Of a stretch of DNA of 64,000 bases, positions 23,713-31,914 are shown one piece after another (within the stretch, counting starts at the first letter, position 1; the number at the start of each line of letters is the position of its first letter). Source of the DNA: Janthinobacterium silvisoli (lineage in GTDB: Bacteria > Pseudomonadota > Gammaproteobacteria > Burkholderiales > Burkholderiaceae_D); contig NZ_JACHCL010000006.1 in assembly GCF_014200725.1 (NCBI RefSeq), positions 124,001 through 188,000 of the forward strand, given 5' to 3'. Below the pieces are notes generated by a model, which saw only the letters and a program-made list of their open reading frames with translations, was not told the DNA's origin and searched no databases. A program made the translations under genes and the position numbers.

Positions 23713-23831
23713 GATTCTCTCCTCGTGTATGTTCAAACTGCATAGACACAGCATATCCCTGCAACGATGATCACGGTAGACGGTAAAATTGACCATCAGC
23801 GTTCTTTAAATAGAACAGTCAAGGAGTCAAT

Positions 23832-24737
23832 ATGCAGGATTTGAACGACTTGTATTACTTTGTGCAGGTGGTCGAACATGGCGGTTTCGCACCGGCCGGA
23901 CGGGCGCTGGGCATGCCGAAATCAAAGCTGAGCCGGCGCATCGCCGTGCTGGAAGAACGCCTGGGCGTACGCCTGCTGCAGCGCACGACACGACATTTTT
24001 CCATCACCGACGTGGGCCAGTCCTACTACGAGCATTGCAAGGCGATGCTGGTGGAAGCGGAGGCGGCGCAAGAGGCGATCGAGCTGACGCGGGCCACGCC
24101 GCGCGGCACCGTACGGGTGTCCTGTCCGATCGCCATGCTGCATACCCTGGTCGGCCCCATGCTGGCCAGCTTCATGCGCGACCATCCACAAGTGACCCTG
24201 GAACTGGACGCCACCAACCGCCGCGTGGACCTGGTGGCCGAAGGCATCGACGTGGCGATCAGGGTGCGCCCGCCACCGCTGGCCGACAGCGACCTGGTGC
24301 TGCGCGTGCTGGCCGAACGCAGCCAGTGCATGGTGGCCAGCCCACTGCTGTTCGCCGGTGCAGCTGCCCCCATCTCACCGGCGGACCTGGCCGACTGGCC
24401 CAGCCTGGCCTTGGGATCGCCGCAGCAACACCACCAATGGGATTTGCACGGGCCCGACGGCGCGCGCGCCCAGCTGCGCCATACACCGCGCTTCATCACG
24501 GGCGACATGCTGACCCTGCGCGACGCGGCCGTGGCCGGCGTCGGCCTGGTGCAACTGCCAACCATGATGATCGTCGACCAGCTGGCCGACGGCAGCCTGT
24601 TGCCTTTGACTCCGCAATGGCGGCCGCAGCCCGAAATCATCCACGCCGTCTTCCCCTCGCGGCGCGGCCTGCTGCCGGCGGTGCGCGCGCTGATCGATCA
24701 CCTGGCGCACAGTTTTGCCGCGCTCGACGAGGAATAA
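23832..24737 (+). CDS. LysR-family transcriptional regulator
   Basis: 301 residues: N-terminal winged HTH (LNDLYYFVQVVEHGGFAPAGRALGMPKSKLSRRIAVLEERLGVRLLQRTTR) and a substrate-binding domain of the CrgA/PA-type LysR group. AAGGAG precedes the ATG. Divergence from the pirin gene suggests that it controls pirin expression (inference). Confidence 0.92.
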   Translation: MQDLNDLYYFVQVVEHGGFAPAGRALGMPKSKLSRRIAVLEERLGVRLLQRTTRHFSITDVGQSYYEHCKAMLVEAEAAQEAIELTRATPRGTVRVSCPIAMLHTLVGPMLASFMRDHPQVTLELDATNRRVDLVAEGIDVAIRVRPPPLADSDLVLRVLAERSQCMVASPLLFAGAAAPISPADLADWPSLALGSPQQHHQWDLHGPDGARAQLRHTPRFITGDMLTLRDAAVAGVGLVQLPTMMIVDQLADGSLLPLTPQWRPQPEIIHAVFPSRRGLLPAVRALIDHLAHSFAALDEE

Positions 24738-24741
24738 AGCC

Positions 24742-24912
24742 TCAGCTTTCCTCTTTCAGGCGTCCCGCCAGCAGCTGGTGCAAGCGCTGCTTGCCGGCCC
24801 GGCGCGCCACGCGTGGCGACAGTTCGGACTGGTGCGCACCGGCACCACTGCGCAGTTTGGTCGCCGCCACCAGCACATTGCGTGGTTTGACGGCTTTGAT
24901 CTTGAGTTTCAT
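24742..24912 (-). CDS. Small basic protein of unknown function (56 aa)
   Basis: A short reading frame with a strong ribosome site (AAGGAAG, 4 bases before ATG). The product starts MKLKIKAVKPRNVLVAATKL and is rich in Arg, Lys and Ala, with a predicted pI well above 10 and no membrane segment. It lies in a gap between the LysR gene and the beta-lactamase gene, with a strong terminator hairpin just upstream, so it has its own promoter or depends on readthrough. I do not recognise the family. Confidence 0.6.
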   Translation of the reverse strand: MKLKIKAVKPRNVLVAATKLRSGAGAHQSELSPRVARRAGKQRLHQLLAGRLKEES

Positions 24913-24950
24913 CTTGCTTCCTTTCAGCCTGTGATACCGGGGCTAAAAAG

Positions 24951-24984
24951 TAAAAACCCCGGCGAGTTTCCTCACCGGGGTTTT
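24951..24984. terminator. Bidirectional rho-independent terminator
   Basis: Arms AAAACCCCGG plus GAG and CTC plus CCGGGGTTTT with one C-A mismatch and a TTTC loop. T-runs follow in both directions. On the minus strand it ends transcripts from the beta-lactamase side just before the 56-residue gene. Confidence 0.85.
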
Positions 24985-25043
24985 CCTTGGACACCGGCTC
25001 GGGATCGGCAACGTTGCCGATGGCCCCGAGCGCATGCACGGGG

Positions 25044-25082
25044 CTAGAAAAATTGTGCTGTCAAACTAGCCTGCTGGTACAT
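25044..25082 (-). other. Twelve-codon reading frame with a ribosome site (possible leader peptide)
   Basis: AAGGAC stands five bases before an ATG that opens MYQQASLTAQFF and a TAG stop. It lies downstream of the beta-lactamase stop and before the terminator. Too short to call a gene; recorded because the ribosome site and terminator placement are well formed. Confidence 0.25.
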
Positions 25083-25168
25083 CTGGTGTCCTTTCGTAAA
25101 GTGGGTTGATCTGTCGTGCGGACAGCCATTCTGCGCCGTCTGCCGGGATGCGTCAATCTTCCGCGTTG

Positions 25169-26134
25169 TTATTTGGCCGCGGCCTTTTCCTTGGCAATGC
25201 GCTTCTCCAGCCGCGCCTCGAACGTGGCGGCCGCCTTGCGGCACGCTTGCGGATCAATGAAGGGATTCGGTTTGGCGCCCGCCAGCAATTGGACCAGCTT
25301 CTGGTCGGCGCCCGAATGGTCGGGGTGGGAGGTGATCAGGATATCGCAAGGCAGGCTGGAAAACTTGTTGATGACGCGGCGAAAATCCGGCGTCAAATCA
25401 CCGTGGTTCGCATCGGCCAGGAAGTGAAAGTCATCGGCCGCGACGGCATTCAGGCTGGCGCCAAACACCACGTTCAGACAGGTATTCGGGTTGCCGGTGC
25501 TGCTGCCGCCCGCTTCGCACGAGACCCAGGTCCAGCTGGTGCTGCCCGGCGTGTGGCCGGGCATATGGTGGGCCGTGATGGTGATCGCGCCCAGTTTCAC
25601 CGTGCCGCCATCGATGATCTCGCTGACCTTCGCCACTGCCGGCATGGGCTCGATATCGCCCGCCTGCGGGTCTTGCTCGAGTACCCGGCCCGCACGCAGC
25701 GCCTGTGCACCCAGCGGGCTGGCGACCACCACGGCGCCGCTGTCGCGGGCCAGTGCGGCGATACCGCCGGAATGGTCGAAATGCGCTTCCGTATTCAGGA
25801 TGTACTTGATGTCTTCCACCCGAAAACCCAGCTGACGGATGCTCGCTTCTATCATCGCCACCGACTGCGGCAGCGCGCCATCAATCAGGATCAAACCCGC
25901 TTCGGTATGGATCAGCACCACGCTCAAGCCACCCACGCCCACGTAATACGTGTTGCCATAAATACGCGCCGGCTGCTGCGGGCGGTTCCATTGCGCCTCG
26001 TATGGCGAGGCAATGGGCTTGGTCAGCGGATCGGGCGGCGTCAACGGCGTAACCGGGACGGCAGTGGTGGCGGCATGCGCCGGCGCCAGCGACAAGCCGA
26101 ACAAAATGGAAAAAAAGATGGTGCGAGCTTGCAT
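25169..26134 (-). CDS. Subclass B3 metallo-beta-lactamase with Glu in the first zinc-ligand position
   Basis: 321 residues: signal peptide (MQARTIFFSILFGLSLAPAHA), then an alpha-beta/beta-alpha hydrolase. The canonical B3 motif HxHxDH is changed: residues 116-121 read EAHFDH, so the first zinc-1 histidine is Glu. The other ligands are present (H194 in HMPGHTPG; H270 in LITSHPDHSG). B3 enzymes with Glu at this place are known as a variant group and still hydrolyse beta-lactams, often with weaker zinc binding. The product should be periplasmic. The start was set at MQARTI, which gives a proper signal peptide. Confidence 0.88.
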   Translation of the reverse strand: MQARTIFFSILFGLSLAPAHAATTAVPVTPLTPPDPLTKPIASPYEAQWNRPQQPARIYGNTYYVGVGGLSVVLIHTEAGLILIDGALPQSVAMIEASIRQLGFRVEDIKYILNTEAHFDHSGGIAALARDSGAVVVASPLGAQALRAGRVLEQDPQAGDIEPMPAVAKVSEIIDGGTVKLGAITITAHHMPGHTPGSTSWTWVSCEAGGSSTGNPNTCLNVVFGASLNAVAADDFHFLADANHGDLTPDFRRVINKFSSLPCDILITSHPDHSGADQKLVQLLAGAKPNPFIDPQACRKAAATFEARLEKRIAKEKAAAK

Positions 26135-26196
26135 GGGCTTCCCGTGTGGATGAAGGAATTTCAAACACACAGGGTAGCGTTATCAAGCCGCCAAGG

Positions 26197-26940
26197 TCAA
26201 GCCTGCTGGCGCGTGGCGGCCAGCACGATTTCGCGGATGCATACGCCCTGCGGCTGCTGGTAAGCGTAGCAGATGGCGGCGGCCACATCGTCGGCCGACA
26301 GCACCACGCCGCCCATGCCTTCTTTCCAGGCTTGATAACCGGTCTTGATGCTTTCATCGGTGGTGTGGCCCAAGAGTTCCGTTTCCACCGCGCCCGGCGC
26401 AATCGTTACCACGCGCACGTTGTGCGCCGACAGTTCCTCGCGCAGGTTTTCCGTCAGGCCGTGCACGGCAAATTTGCTGCCCACGTAAGCGACGTGGTTG
26501 GGGAACGTCTTGTGGCCGGCGACGGAACCGACGTTGATGATGGTACCCGAGCGGCGCGCCACCATGCCGGCGCTGACGGCGTGCACGCCATTGAGCAAGC
26601 CTTTCACGTTGACGTCGAACATGCGGTCCCATTGCTCCGGGTCTTGCGTGCTGAGCTCGCCCAGCAGCATCACACCGGCGTTATTGATGATGGCGTCGAC
26701 CGGGCCGAACTGCGCCTCGGCGCTGGCCACGGCGGCAACGAAGGCGGCGCGGTCGCAGATATCGAGCTGCACGCACAGCGCATTGGGCAGGTTCAGCGCT
26801 TGCATGCGGTCCAGGCGGCGCGCCAGCAACAGCAGCGGATGGCCCAGCGCGGACAGTTTCTGCGCCGTCGCCAGGCCGATGCCGGAACTGGCGCCGGTAA
26901 TCACGATCAGGCGCGGCGAGGAAGAAGTGGTGCTGGACAT
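26197..26940 (-). CDS. Short-chain dehydrogenase/reductase, YdfG-like
   Basis: 247 residues. Classical SDR marks: TGASSGIG cofactor loop, NNAG at about 85, active-site serine in NVGSVAGH and YVGSK with the catalytic Tyr and Lys. The sequence resembles NADP-dependent 3-hydroxy acid/serine dehydrogenases of the YdfG kind, but substrate is not readable. The start at MSSTTSS follows an AAGGAAAG-type site. A LysR gene is divergent 109 bp away and probably controls it. Confidence 0.9.
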   Translation of the reverse strand: MSSTTSSSPRLIVITGASSGIGLATAQKLSALGHPLLLLARRLDRMQALNLPNALCVQLDICDRAAFVAAVASAEAQFGPVDAIINNAGVMLLGELSTQDPEQWDRMFDVNVKGLLNGVHAVSAGMVARRSGTIINVGSVAGHKTFPNHVAYVGSKFAVHGLTENLREELSAHNVRVVTIAPGAVETELLGHTTDESIKTGYQAWKEGMGGVVLSADDVAAAICYAYQQPQGVCIREIVLAATRQQA

Positions 26941-27049
26941 GAGGCTTTCCTTATTAAAAAATATGATGAATCCTGTTAAAAATCCAGTATATTCATGGGA
27001 AGCCACGGTGAAAAATCGTGTTTTCTTTTCACAGCCATCAAAAAAAACT

Positions 27050-27889
27050 ATGGATTCCCGCCAGCTCAACGCCTTCCTGTGCGTCTTTGAAGAACGCAAC
27101 ATCACTGCCGCCGCGCGCCGCCTGCACCTGACGCAGCCCGCCCTGTCGGCCACCATCAAGGCCCTGGAAGATGCGCTGGGCACGCAGCTGTTCCTGCGCC
27201 TGCCGCGCGGCGTGGAAGTGACCGGCGATGCGCGCACCCTGTATCCGCAGGCGCAGCGCATGCTGGCAGAAGCCCAGGCTTTGACGCAGCAATTTCGCCA
27301 TCATCGCGACCGGCTGCCCCTGTCGATCGGCATTGCACACGATATCGCCGAGGTAGATATCGCCGCGCTGGCTGCGCGTTTGCAGGCACTGGAACCGCGC
27401 TTGCTGCTGACCCTGGAGCCGGGCTGCAGCGGCCATGCGCGCCTGGCGCCTGAAGAGGACCGCTGCGAAGATGAACTGTTCTTGCCGCTGCGCGAAGAAG
27501 CCTATGCGCTGGCCGTGCCACTCACGCATGCGCTGGCCGGTGACGCGCCGCCTCGCCCGGATGACCTGGCCAGCGCCAGATGGATCACTTGCCCCGGCGA
27601 TTATTCGCACCAGCGCCTGCTGCCGCTATACGGCGCCATGGCCGCCTTCCCCGCCGCGCAGGCCGGCACCTTGCATTTGGTCCTGAGCATGGCGGCGGCC
27701 GGCATGGGCCTGGCCATCGCGCCGCGCTCGCTGATACTGCAGCATCCCGCATTGCGCGCCTGCGCCCTGCCCGGCGGACAACTGACACGCCGCCTGGGGC
27801 TATGTTATTCCGTGCCAGCGCTGGCCCACCCGGTGCTGGCGCGGCTGGCGCAAGAAGCTGCCGAGGCGCCAATGCTTGCGTTAGGATAG
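27050..27889 (+). CDS. LysR-family transcriptional regulator
   Basis: 279 residues: N-terminal HTH (MDSRQLNAFLCVFEERNITAAARRLHLTQPALSATIKALEDALGTQLFLRLPRGVEVT) and a shorter than usual substrate-binding domain. The ATG at 27050 starts exactly at the conserved LysR N terminus; longer in-frame sequence upstream covers the promoter of the divergent SDR gene. No clear ribosome site is visible because the leader is a run of A. Likely regulator of the SDR gene. Confidence 0.88.
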   Translation: MDSRQLNAFLCVFEERNITAAARRLHLTQPALSATIKALEDALGTQLFLRLPRGVEVTGDARTLYPQAQRMLAEAQALTQQFRHHRDRLPLSIGIAHDIAEVDIAALAARLQALEPRLLLTLEPGCSGHARLAPEEDRCEDELFLPLREEAYALAVPLTHALAGDAPPRPDDLASARWITCPGDYSHQRLLPLYGAMAAFPAAQAGTLHLVLSMAAAGMGLAIAPRSLILQHPALRACALPGGQLTRRLGLCYSVPALAHPVLARLAQEAAEAPMLALG

Positions 27890-27933
27890 AGGTCCATCCA
27901 CTCTTGCGCGCCTTGCCGGCGCCACGTCAAGCT

Positions 27934-28752
27934 ATGCGCTTGCTGATACTGTCCGACCTGCACCTGGAAGTCTGGCGCGACGATGCGCCCGCCATCGACC
28001 TCACCATCTGCCGTCCCGACGCCGTGATCCTGGCCGGCGACATCGACACAGGCAGCAAGGCCATCGCCTGGGCGGCGCGCACCTTTGGCGCCCTGCCCGT
28101 GCTGTACGTGCATGGCAACCACGAAGGCTATGGCCATCAACTGGAACAGATGCAGGATGCCGTGCGTGACGCCTGCGCCAGCGCCAATGCGTACGGCGCC
28201 AATATCCGCCTGCTCGATGGCGACACGGTGGTGGTGAATGGCGTGCGTTTTTTGGGTGCCACCCTGTGGACAGACTTTTTGCTGTTCGGCGCGCAGCGTC
28301 TTGAAGAAGCGATGACTGCGGCGCAAAGCTATATGCCCGACTACAAACATATCAGCACGGGTGGTACTGAACCTCGCCTGCTGTGCGCCAGCGATACGGC
28401 GCAACTGCATGCGCAGCACAAGGCCTGGCTGGCGCAGCAACTGGCGCAGCCCTACGCTGGCCAGACCGTGGTGATCACCCATATGGCGCCGTCGATGCTA
28501 TCGGTGGCCGAAGAGTATGCGGACAACCTCGGCTCGCCCGCTTTTGCCTCGCAGCTCGACGAGCTGGTAGCCCAGGCCGACCTGTGGGTGCACGGCCACA
28601 TGCATGCTTCGCTCGATTACCGCATCGGCGGTTGCCGGGTCGTCTGCAACCCTTGCGGCTACAAACGGCCCGACGGCACGCCGGAAAATGAGCAATTCAA
28701 TCCCGGCTTGATTGTCGAACTCGATGGCCCCGTATCAGGCCAGCAGCTTTAG
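27934..28752 (+). CDS. Calcineurin-like metallophosphoesterase
   Basis: 272 residues with all metal motifs: LSDLHLE (D8, H10), AGDIDTG, VHGNHEGYG, ITHMAPS and GHMHASLDY. It should hydrolyse a phosphoester with a dinuclear metal centre; the substrate is unknown. It follows the LysR gene by 44 bp. Its last 18 bases overlap the 3' end of the convergent DJ-1/PfpI gene. Confidence 0.88.
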   Translation: MRLLILSDLHLEVWRDDAPAIDLTICRPDAVILAGDIDTGSKAIAWAARTFGALPVLYVHGNHEGYGHQLEQMQDAVRDACASANAYGANIRLLDGDTVVVNGVRFLGATLWTDFLLFGAQRLEEAMTAAQSYMPDYKHISTGGTEPRLLCASDTAQLHAQHKAWLAQQLAQPYAGQTVVITHMAPSMLSVAEEYADNLGSPAFASQLDELVAQADLWVHGHMHASLDYRIGGCRVVCNPCGYKRPDGTPENEQFNPGLIVELDGPVSGQQL

Positions 28753-29412
28753 CAGCGCCTGGGCGGCCGCTTCCGACGAAGCAGGATTCTGCCCGGTGAC
28801 CAGCAAGCCATCGGTGATGGCGTAAGGCTGCCAGTCGCCCAGCTTGGAGTAGATACCACCGTTTTGCTTGAGCATATCCTCGACCAGGAAAGGCACGATG
28901 GCCGTCAGGCCTACCGCCTCTTCTTCGGTATTGGTAAAGCCCGTCACTTTTTTGCCGCGTACCAGTGGCGTGCCATCTGCCGCTTTTACGTGACGCAGCA
29001 CGCCCGGTGCATGGCAGACAGCGGCGACCGGTTTGCCGGCGGCGATCATCTGTTCGATCAGGGTGATCGAGTGGCGGTCTTCCGCCAGGTCCCACAGGGG
29101 TCCGTGGCCGCCCGGATAAAACATGGCGTCAAAGTCTTGTGCCTTGACCTCGGACAGCTTGCCCGTGTTGGCCAGCACGGCTTGCGCCGCAGGGTCAGCC
29201 TTGAAGCGGCGGGTGGCATCCGTTTGTGAGTCCGCTTCATCGCTTTTCGGATCCAGCGGCGGCTGGCCACCCTGCGGTGAGACCACCGTCAATCTGGCGC
29301 CCGCTTCCTGCAGCGCGTAGTAGGGAGCGGCGAATTCTTCCAGCCAGAAGCCGGTCTTGCGGCCGGTATTACCGAGTTGATCGTGCGAGGTCAGTACCAT
29401 CAGGATGTTCAT
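28735..29412 (-). CDS. DJ-1/PfpI family protein, Hsp31-like glyoxalase III type
   Basis: 225 residues. Nucleophile elbow AAVCHAPG (C133, H134), and E25/E26 in the N-terminal FWLEEFAAPYYAL fit the Glu-Cys-His group of Hsp31-type proteins, which convert methylglyoxal to lactate without cofactor or repair glycated groups. The gene starts 22 bp after the YqhD-like reductase gene and probably shares its NemR-controlled promoter, which fits a joint role in aldehyde detoxification. Confidence 0.9.
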   Translation of the reverse strand: MNILMVLTSHDQLGNTGRKTGFWLEEFAAPYYALQEAGARLTVVSPQGGQPPLDPKSDEADSQTDATRRFKADPAAQAVLANTGKLSEVKAQDFDAMFYPGGHGPLWDLAEDRHSITLIEQMIAAGKPVAAVCHAPGVLRHVKAADGTPLVRGKKVTGFTNTEEEAVGLTAIVPFLVEDMLKQNGGIYSKLGDWQPYAITDGLLVTGQNPASSEAAAQALLKLLA

Positions 29413-29434
29413 TGTGTGTCCTTTACGGTGAGGT

Positions 29435-30592
29435 TCAGAGTGCTGCTTCGAGGATGCGGCGGCTGCGCGCGAGATCGATATCGCGGTGTTCTCCCAGGGC
29501 GGTCATGCCATGGGCTTCCAGTTGCTTCAATACGGCTTCTACTGCGTCCTGGCCCAGCTGGTATGCCGACAAGCGGGTCGGGATGCCCAGGCCTTCAAAA
29601 AAGGCGCGGGTATGGGCGATGGCGGCGTCGATGCGCTCTTCGTCGCTACCACTGCGGATATTCCAGACGCGCTCGCCATACTGTAGCAACTTGCCGCGTT
29701 TCTGCTCGCGCTGTACGTCCAGCAGGGCTGGCAGTACCAGTGCCAGGGTGCGCGCATGGTCGATGTCGTACAGGGCCGTCAGCTCATGGCCGATCATGTG
29801 GGTGGCCCAGTCTTGCGGCACGCCGGCCCCAATCAAGCCATTCAAGGCCAGGGTGGCGGTCCACATCAGGTTGGCGCGGGTTTCATAATCGTCAGGCGAA
29901 GCGACCGCCTGCGGCGCGATCTCGACCAGGGTTTGCAATAAGCCTTCGGCGAAGCGGTCCTGCACCCGTGCCTGCACCGGATAGGTCAGATATTGTTCGG
30001 TGGTGTGGACGAAAGCATCGACCAGGCCATTGGCGACCTGCCTGGCCGGCAAGGTAAAGGTTTTGCTTGGGTCGAGGATGGAGAATTGCGGATAGACCAG
30101 CGGGCTGCGGAAGCTCAATTTGGCTTGCGTGGCTTTTTTGGTGACCACGCCGCCGCTATTCATTTCCGAACCGGTGGCTGGCAAGGTCAGCACCGATCCA
30201 AACGGCAGCGCCTGGGTGATATTGGTGCCGCCGCGTTCAGCGATCTCCCACGCCACGCCATCATACAGCGCGGCGGCCGCGACGAACTTGGTGCCGTCGA
30301 TCACCGAACCACCACCGACCGCCAGCAGGAAGTCCAGCCTTTCACTGCGTACCTGTTCCACCGCACGCATCAGGGTTTCATAGCTGGGATTAGGCTCGAT
30401 GCCGCCAAATTCCTGCACGCTGCGCTGGCCCAGGGCAGCCCGCACTTCGGCCAGCGTCCCCGTTTTTTCCGCACTGGCGCCACCGTACAGTATCAGCACG
30501 CGCGCGCTCTCGGGCACCAGGGCAGACAGTTTGGCAATGGTATCGCTACCGAAAACTATTTTGGTCGGATTGTGAAATTCGAAATTCTTCAT
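29435..30592 (-). CDS. Iron-containing alcohol dehydrogenase, YqhD-like aldehyde reductase
   Basis: 385 residues, the normal YqhD length. Features: MKNFEFHNPTKIVFG start, cofactor motif GGGSVIDGTK, TLPATGSEMNSGGVV, and metal ligands in NGLVDAFVHTTEQY and GHELTALYDIDHA. YqhD-type enzymes reduce short aldehydes such as methylglyoxal, acrolein and malondialdehyde with NADPH. A TAGAC-N5-GTCTA operator lies 18 bp upstream of its start, directly between it and the NemR-type gene, so it is a likely NemR target. Confidence 0.9.
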   Translation of the reverse strand: MKNFEFHNPTKIVFGSDTIAKLSALVPESARVLILYGGASAEKTGTLAEVRAALGQRSVQEFGGIEPNPSYETLMRAVEQVRSERLDFLLAVGGGSVIDGTKFVAAAALYDGVAWEIAERGGTNITQALPFGSVLTLPATGSEMNSGGVVTKKATQAKLSFRSPLVYPQFSILDPSKTFTLPARQVANGLVDAFVHTTEQYLTYPVQARVQDRFAEGLLQTLVEIAPQAVASPDDYETRANLMWTATLALNGLIGAGVPQDWATHMIGHELTALYDIDHARTLALVLPALLDVQREQKRGKLLQYGERVWNIRSGSDEERIDAAIAHTRAFFEGLGIPTRLSAYQLGQDAVEAVLKQLEAHGMTALGEHRDIDLARSRRILEAAL

Positions 30593-30610
30593 GCTCTTGC
30601 TCCATATTAT

Positions 30611-30625
30611 TAGACTGGTCGTCTA
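30611..30625. promoter_or_regulatory. NemR-box-like operator upstream of the aldehyde reductase gene
   Basis: TAGACTGGTCGTCTA: inverted TAGAC/GTCTA arms around a 5-bp centre. The same arms occur upstream of the NemR-type gene. The E. coli NemR site has the same TAGAC...GTCTA arms (known). Confidence 0.75.
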
Positions 30626-30680
30626 GTGAGTCATTCAAAAAAAGCGGATGGTTATCATCCGCATGTGTCTGTGCGCCTGC

Positions 30681-31307
30681 TCAGCGCGCCGCCACGCTAT
30701 CTGCCGGTAATTGCAATATGCCCAGGGTTGCGTGCCAGGCCGCCTGTAAGGCGCTGGCGTCGCGCCGCAGCTTGGTCAGCATGGCCGCGCCCAGCCACAG
30801 CTGGTACAGGGTCAGCGCCGTATGGGCCGGGTCGCTAATCGCGGACAGGGAACCGTCAGCCTGCGCCCGCCCGATACTCACAGCTAACCTGGCGACGATA
30901 CGGTTGGTGCCACCCAGCAGGGTGACGCGCATGGCTTCCGACATGTCCGCCACTTCACTACTCAGTTTCACGACCAGGCAGCGGCAGTCACACGTGCTGC
31001 CATCCGGCTCATAACTGCTCCAGCTGGCCCAGTAATCCATCAGCGACTGGACCGCGCTCTGGCCAGGCTGGCTCAGCACCGTATCCATCTCAGCCAGATA
31101 ACGCGTCATGTAATCGGCCAGCATCGCCTCGCCAAACAATTCCTTGGACTTGAAGTAATGATAAAACGATCCCTTGGGCACATCGGCCGCCGTCAATATC
31201 TCGTTCAGGCCCACGCCGGCAAAGCCTTTGCGCGTGATGATGGCCTTCCCCGTATCGAGGATATGCTGACGAATGTCGGTGTACTGAGCGGTCTGTTGAG
31301 CTTTCAT
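30681..31307 (-). CDS. TetR-family repressor, NemR-like electrophile sensor
   Basis: 208 residues: N-terminal TetR HTH (RQHILDTGKAIITRKGFAGVGLNEILTAADVPKGSFYHYFKSKELFGEAML) and a C-terminal ligand domain with a cysteine cluster STCDCRC (C106, C108, C110). C106 corresponds in position to the redox-active cysteine of E. coli NemR, which senses hypochlorous acid, quinones and methylglyoxal. Operators of NemR type flank the gene on both sides, which supports autorepression and control of the reductase/DJ-1 pair downstream. Confidence 0.85.
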   Translation of the reverse strand: MKAQQTAQYTDIRQHILDTGKAIITRKGFAGVGLNEILTAADVPKGSFYHYFKSKELFGEAMLADYMTRYLAEMDTVLSQPGQSAVQSLMDYWASWSSYEPDGSTCDCRCLVVKLSSEVADMSEAMRVTLLGGTNRIVARLAVSIGRAQADGSLSAISDPAHTALTLYQLWLGAAMLTKLRRDASALQAAWHATLGILQLPADSVAAR

Positions 31308-31327
31308 GGAAGGTATTCTAGCACAAT

Positions 31328-31342
31328 TAGACCAGTCGTCTA
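31328..31342. promoter_or_regulatory. NemR-box-like operator upstream of the NemR-type gene
   Basis: TAGACCAGTCGTCTA, differing from the other operator in two central bases only. It lies 20 bp before the repressor start and covers the stop codon of the RibD-C type gene, whose TAG lies inside the site. Confidence 0.75.
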
Positions 31343-31879
31343 CAATTCATTTAGCGGCCTGTGGTAACGCAGTTGCACCACACCGCTGGGCAGGCTATGT
31401 GTTGATGCCAGCCGCCAGTCGCTGCGCGGCAGCTCGCCATCGAACAGGCGCACGCCCTTGCCCAGCACCACCGGCAAGATGGACAAGGTCAGACTATCGA
31501 CCACGCCTTCACGCAGCCCCGCGCGGATCACGGCGCCGCCATCGAGATACACATGGCGGCAGCCTTCCTCGGCCAGCTGCGCCAGCACCGTCTTCACACT
31601 GCCCTCGCAACGCTGTTCGCCATGGCGTGGCGCAAAGTCGCGATGGCTGAGCACCACCACCCGCTTGCCCGTATACGGCCACGGTTCAAAATCCAATACC
31701 GAGTCATACGTGGTGCGGCCGACCAGCATGGTATCGACCTGCTCCATCAGCGCCGTATAACCCGTGGCTTCCGGCGAGTCTGGCGCCAGTTCGGCCAGCC
31801 AGGACAAATCGCCCTCCTCACCGGCGATACAGCCATCGATACTGATACCCAGAAAAACACTGACGTGTACTTGCTGCAT
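31340..31879 (-). CDS. Dihydrofolate reductase family protein (RibD C-terminal domain)
   Basis: 179 residues of the RibD-C/YyaP kind: VSVFLGISIDGCIAGEEGDLSWL, VDTMLVGRTTYDSVL, HVYLDGGAVIRAGLREGVVDSLTLSILPVVLGKGVRLF. Such proteins bind NADPH and reduce an unknown substrate; they are not true folate enzymes. Its 3' end reaches into the NemR operator, and its 5' end faces the TetR gene across a perfect palindrome, so it may be controlled by either (inference). Confidence 0.85.
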   Translation of the reverse strand: MQQVHVSVFLGISIDGCIAGEEGDLSWLAELAPDSPEATGYTALMEQVDTMLVGRTTYDSVLDFEPWPYTGKRVVVLSHRDFAPRHGEQRCEGSVKTVLAQLAEEGCRHVYLDGGAVIRAGLREGVVDSLTLSILPVVLGKGVRLFDGELPRSDWRLASTHSLPSGVVQLRYHRPLNEL

Positions 31880-31895
31880 GAAATCTCCATCTATT

Positions 31896-31914
31896 AATTC
31901 TACGGTGTAGAATT
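31896..31914. promoter_or_regulatory. Perfect palindrome at the TetR start codon: candidate autoregulatory operator
   Basis: AATTCTACGGTGTAGAATT, 8-bp arms and a 3-bp centre, ending directly before the ATG of the TetR-type gene and 16 bp before the divergent reductase gene. It would block both promoters. The binding protein is inferred. Confidence 0.65.
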
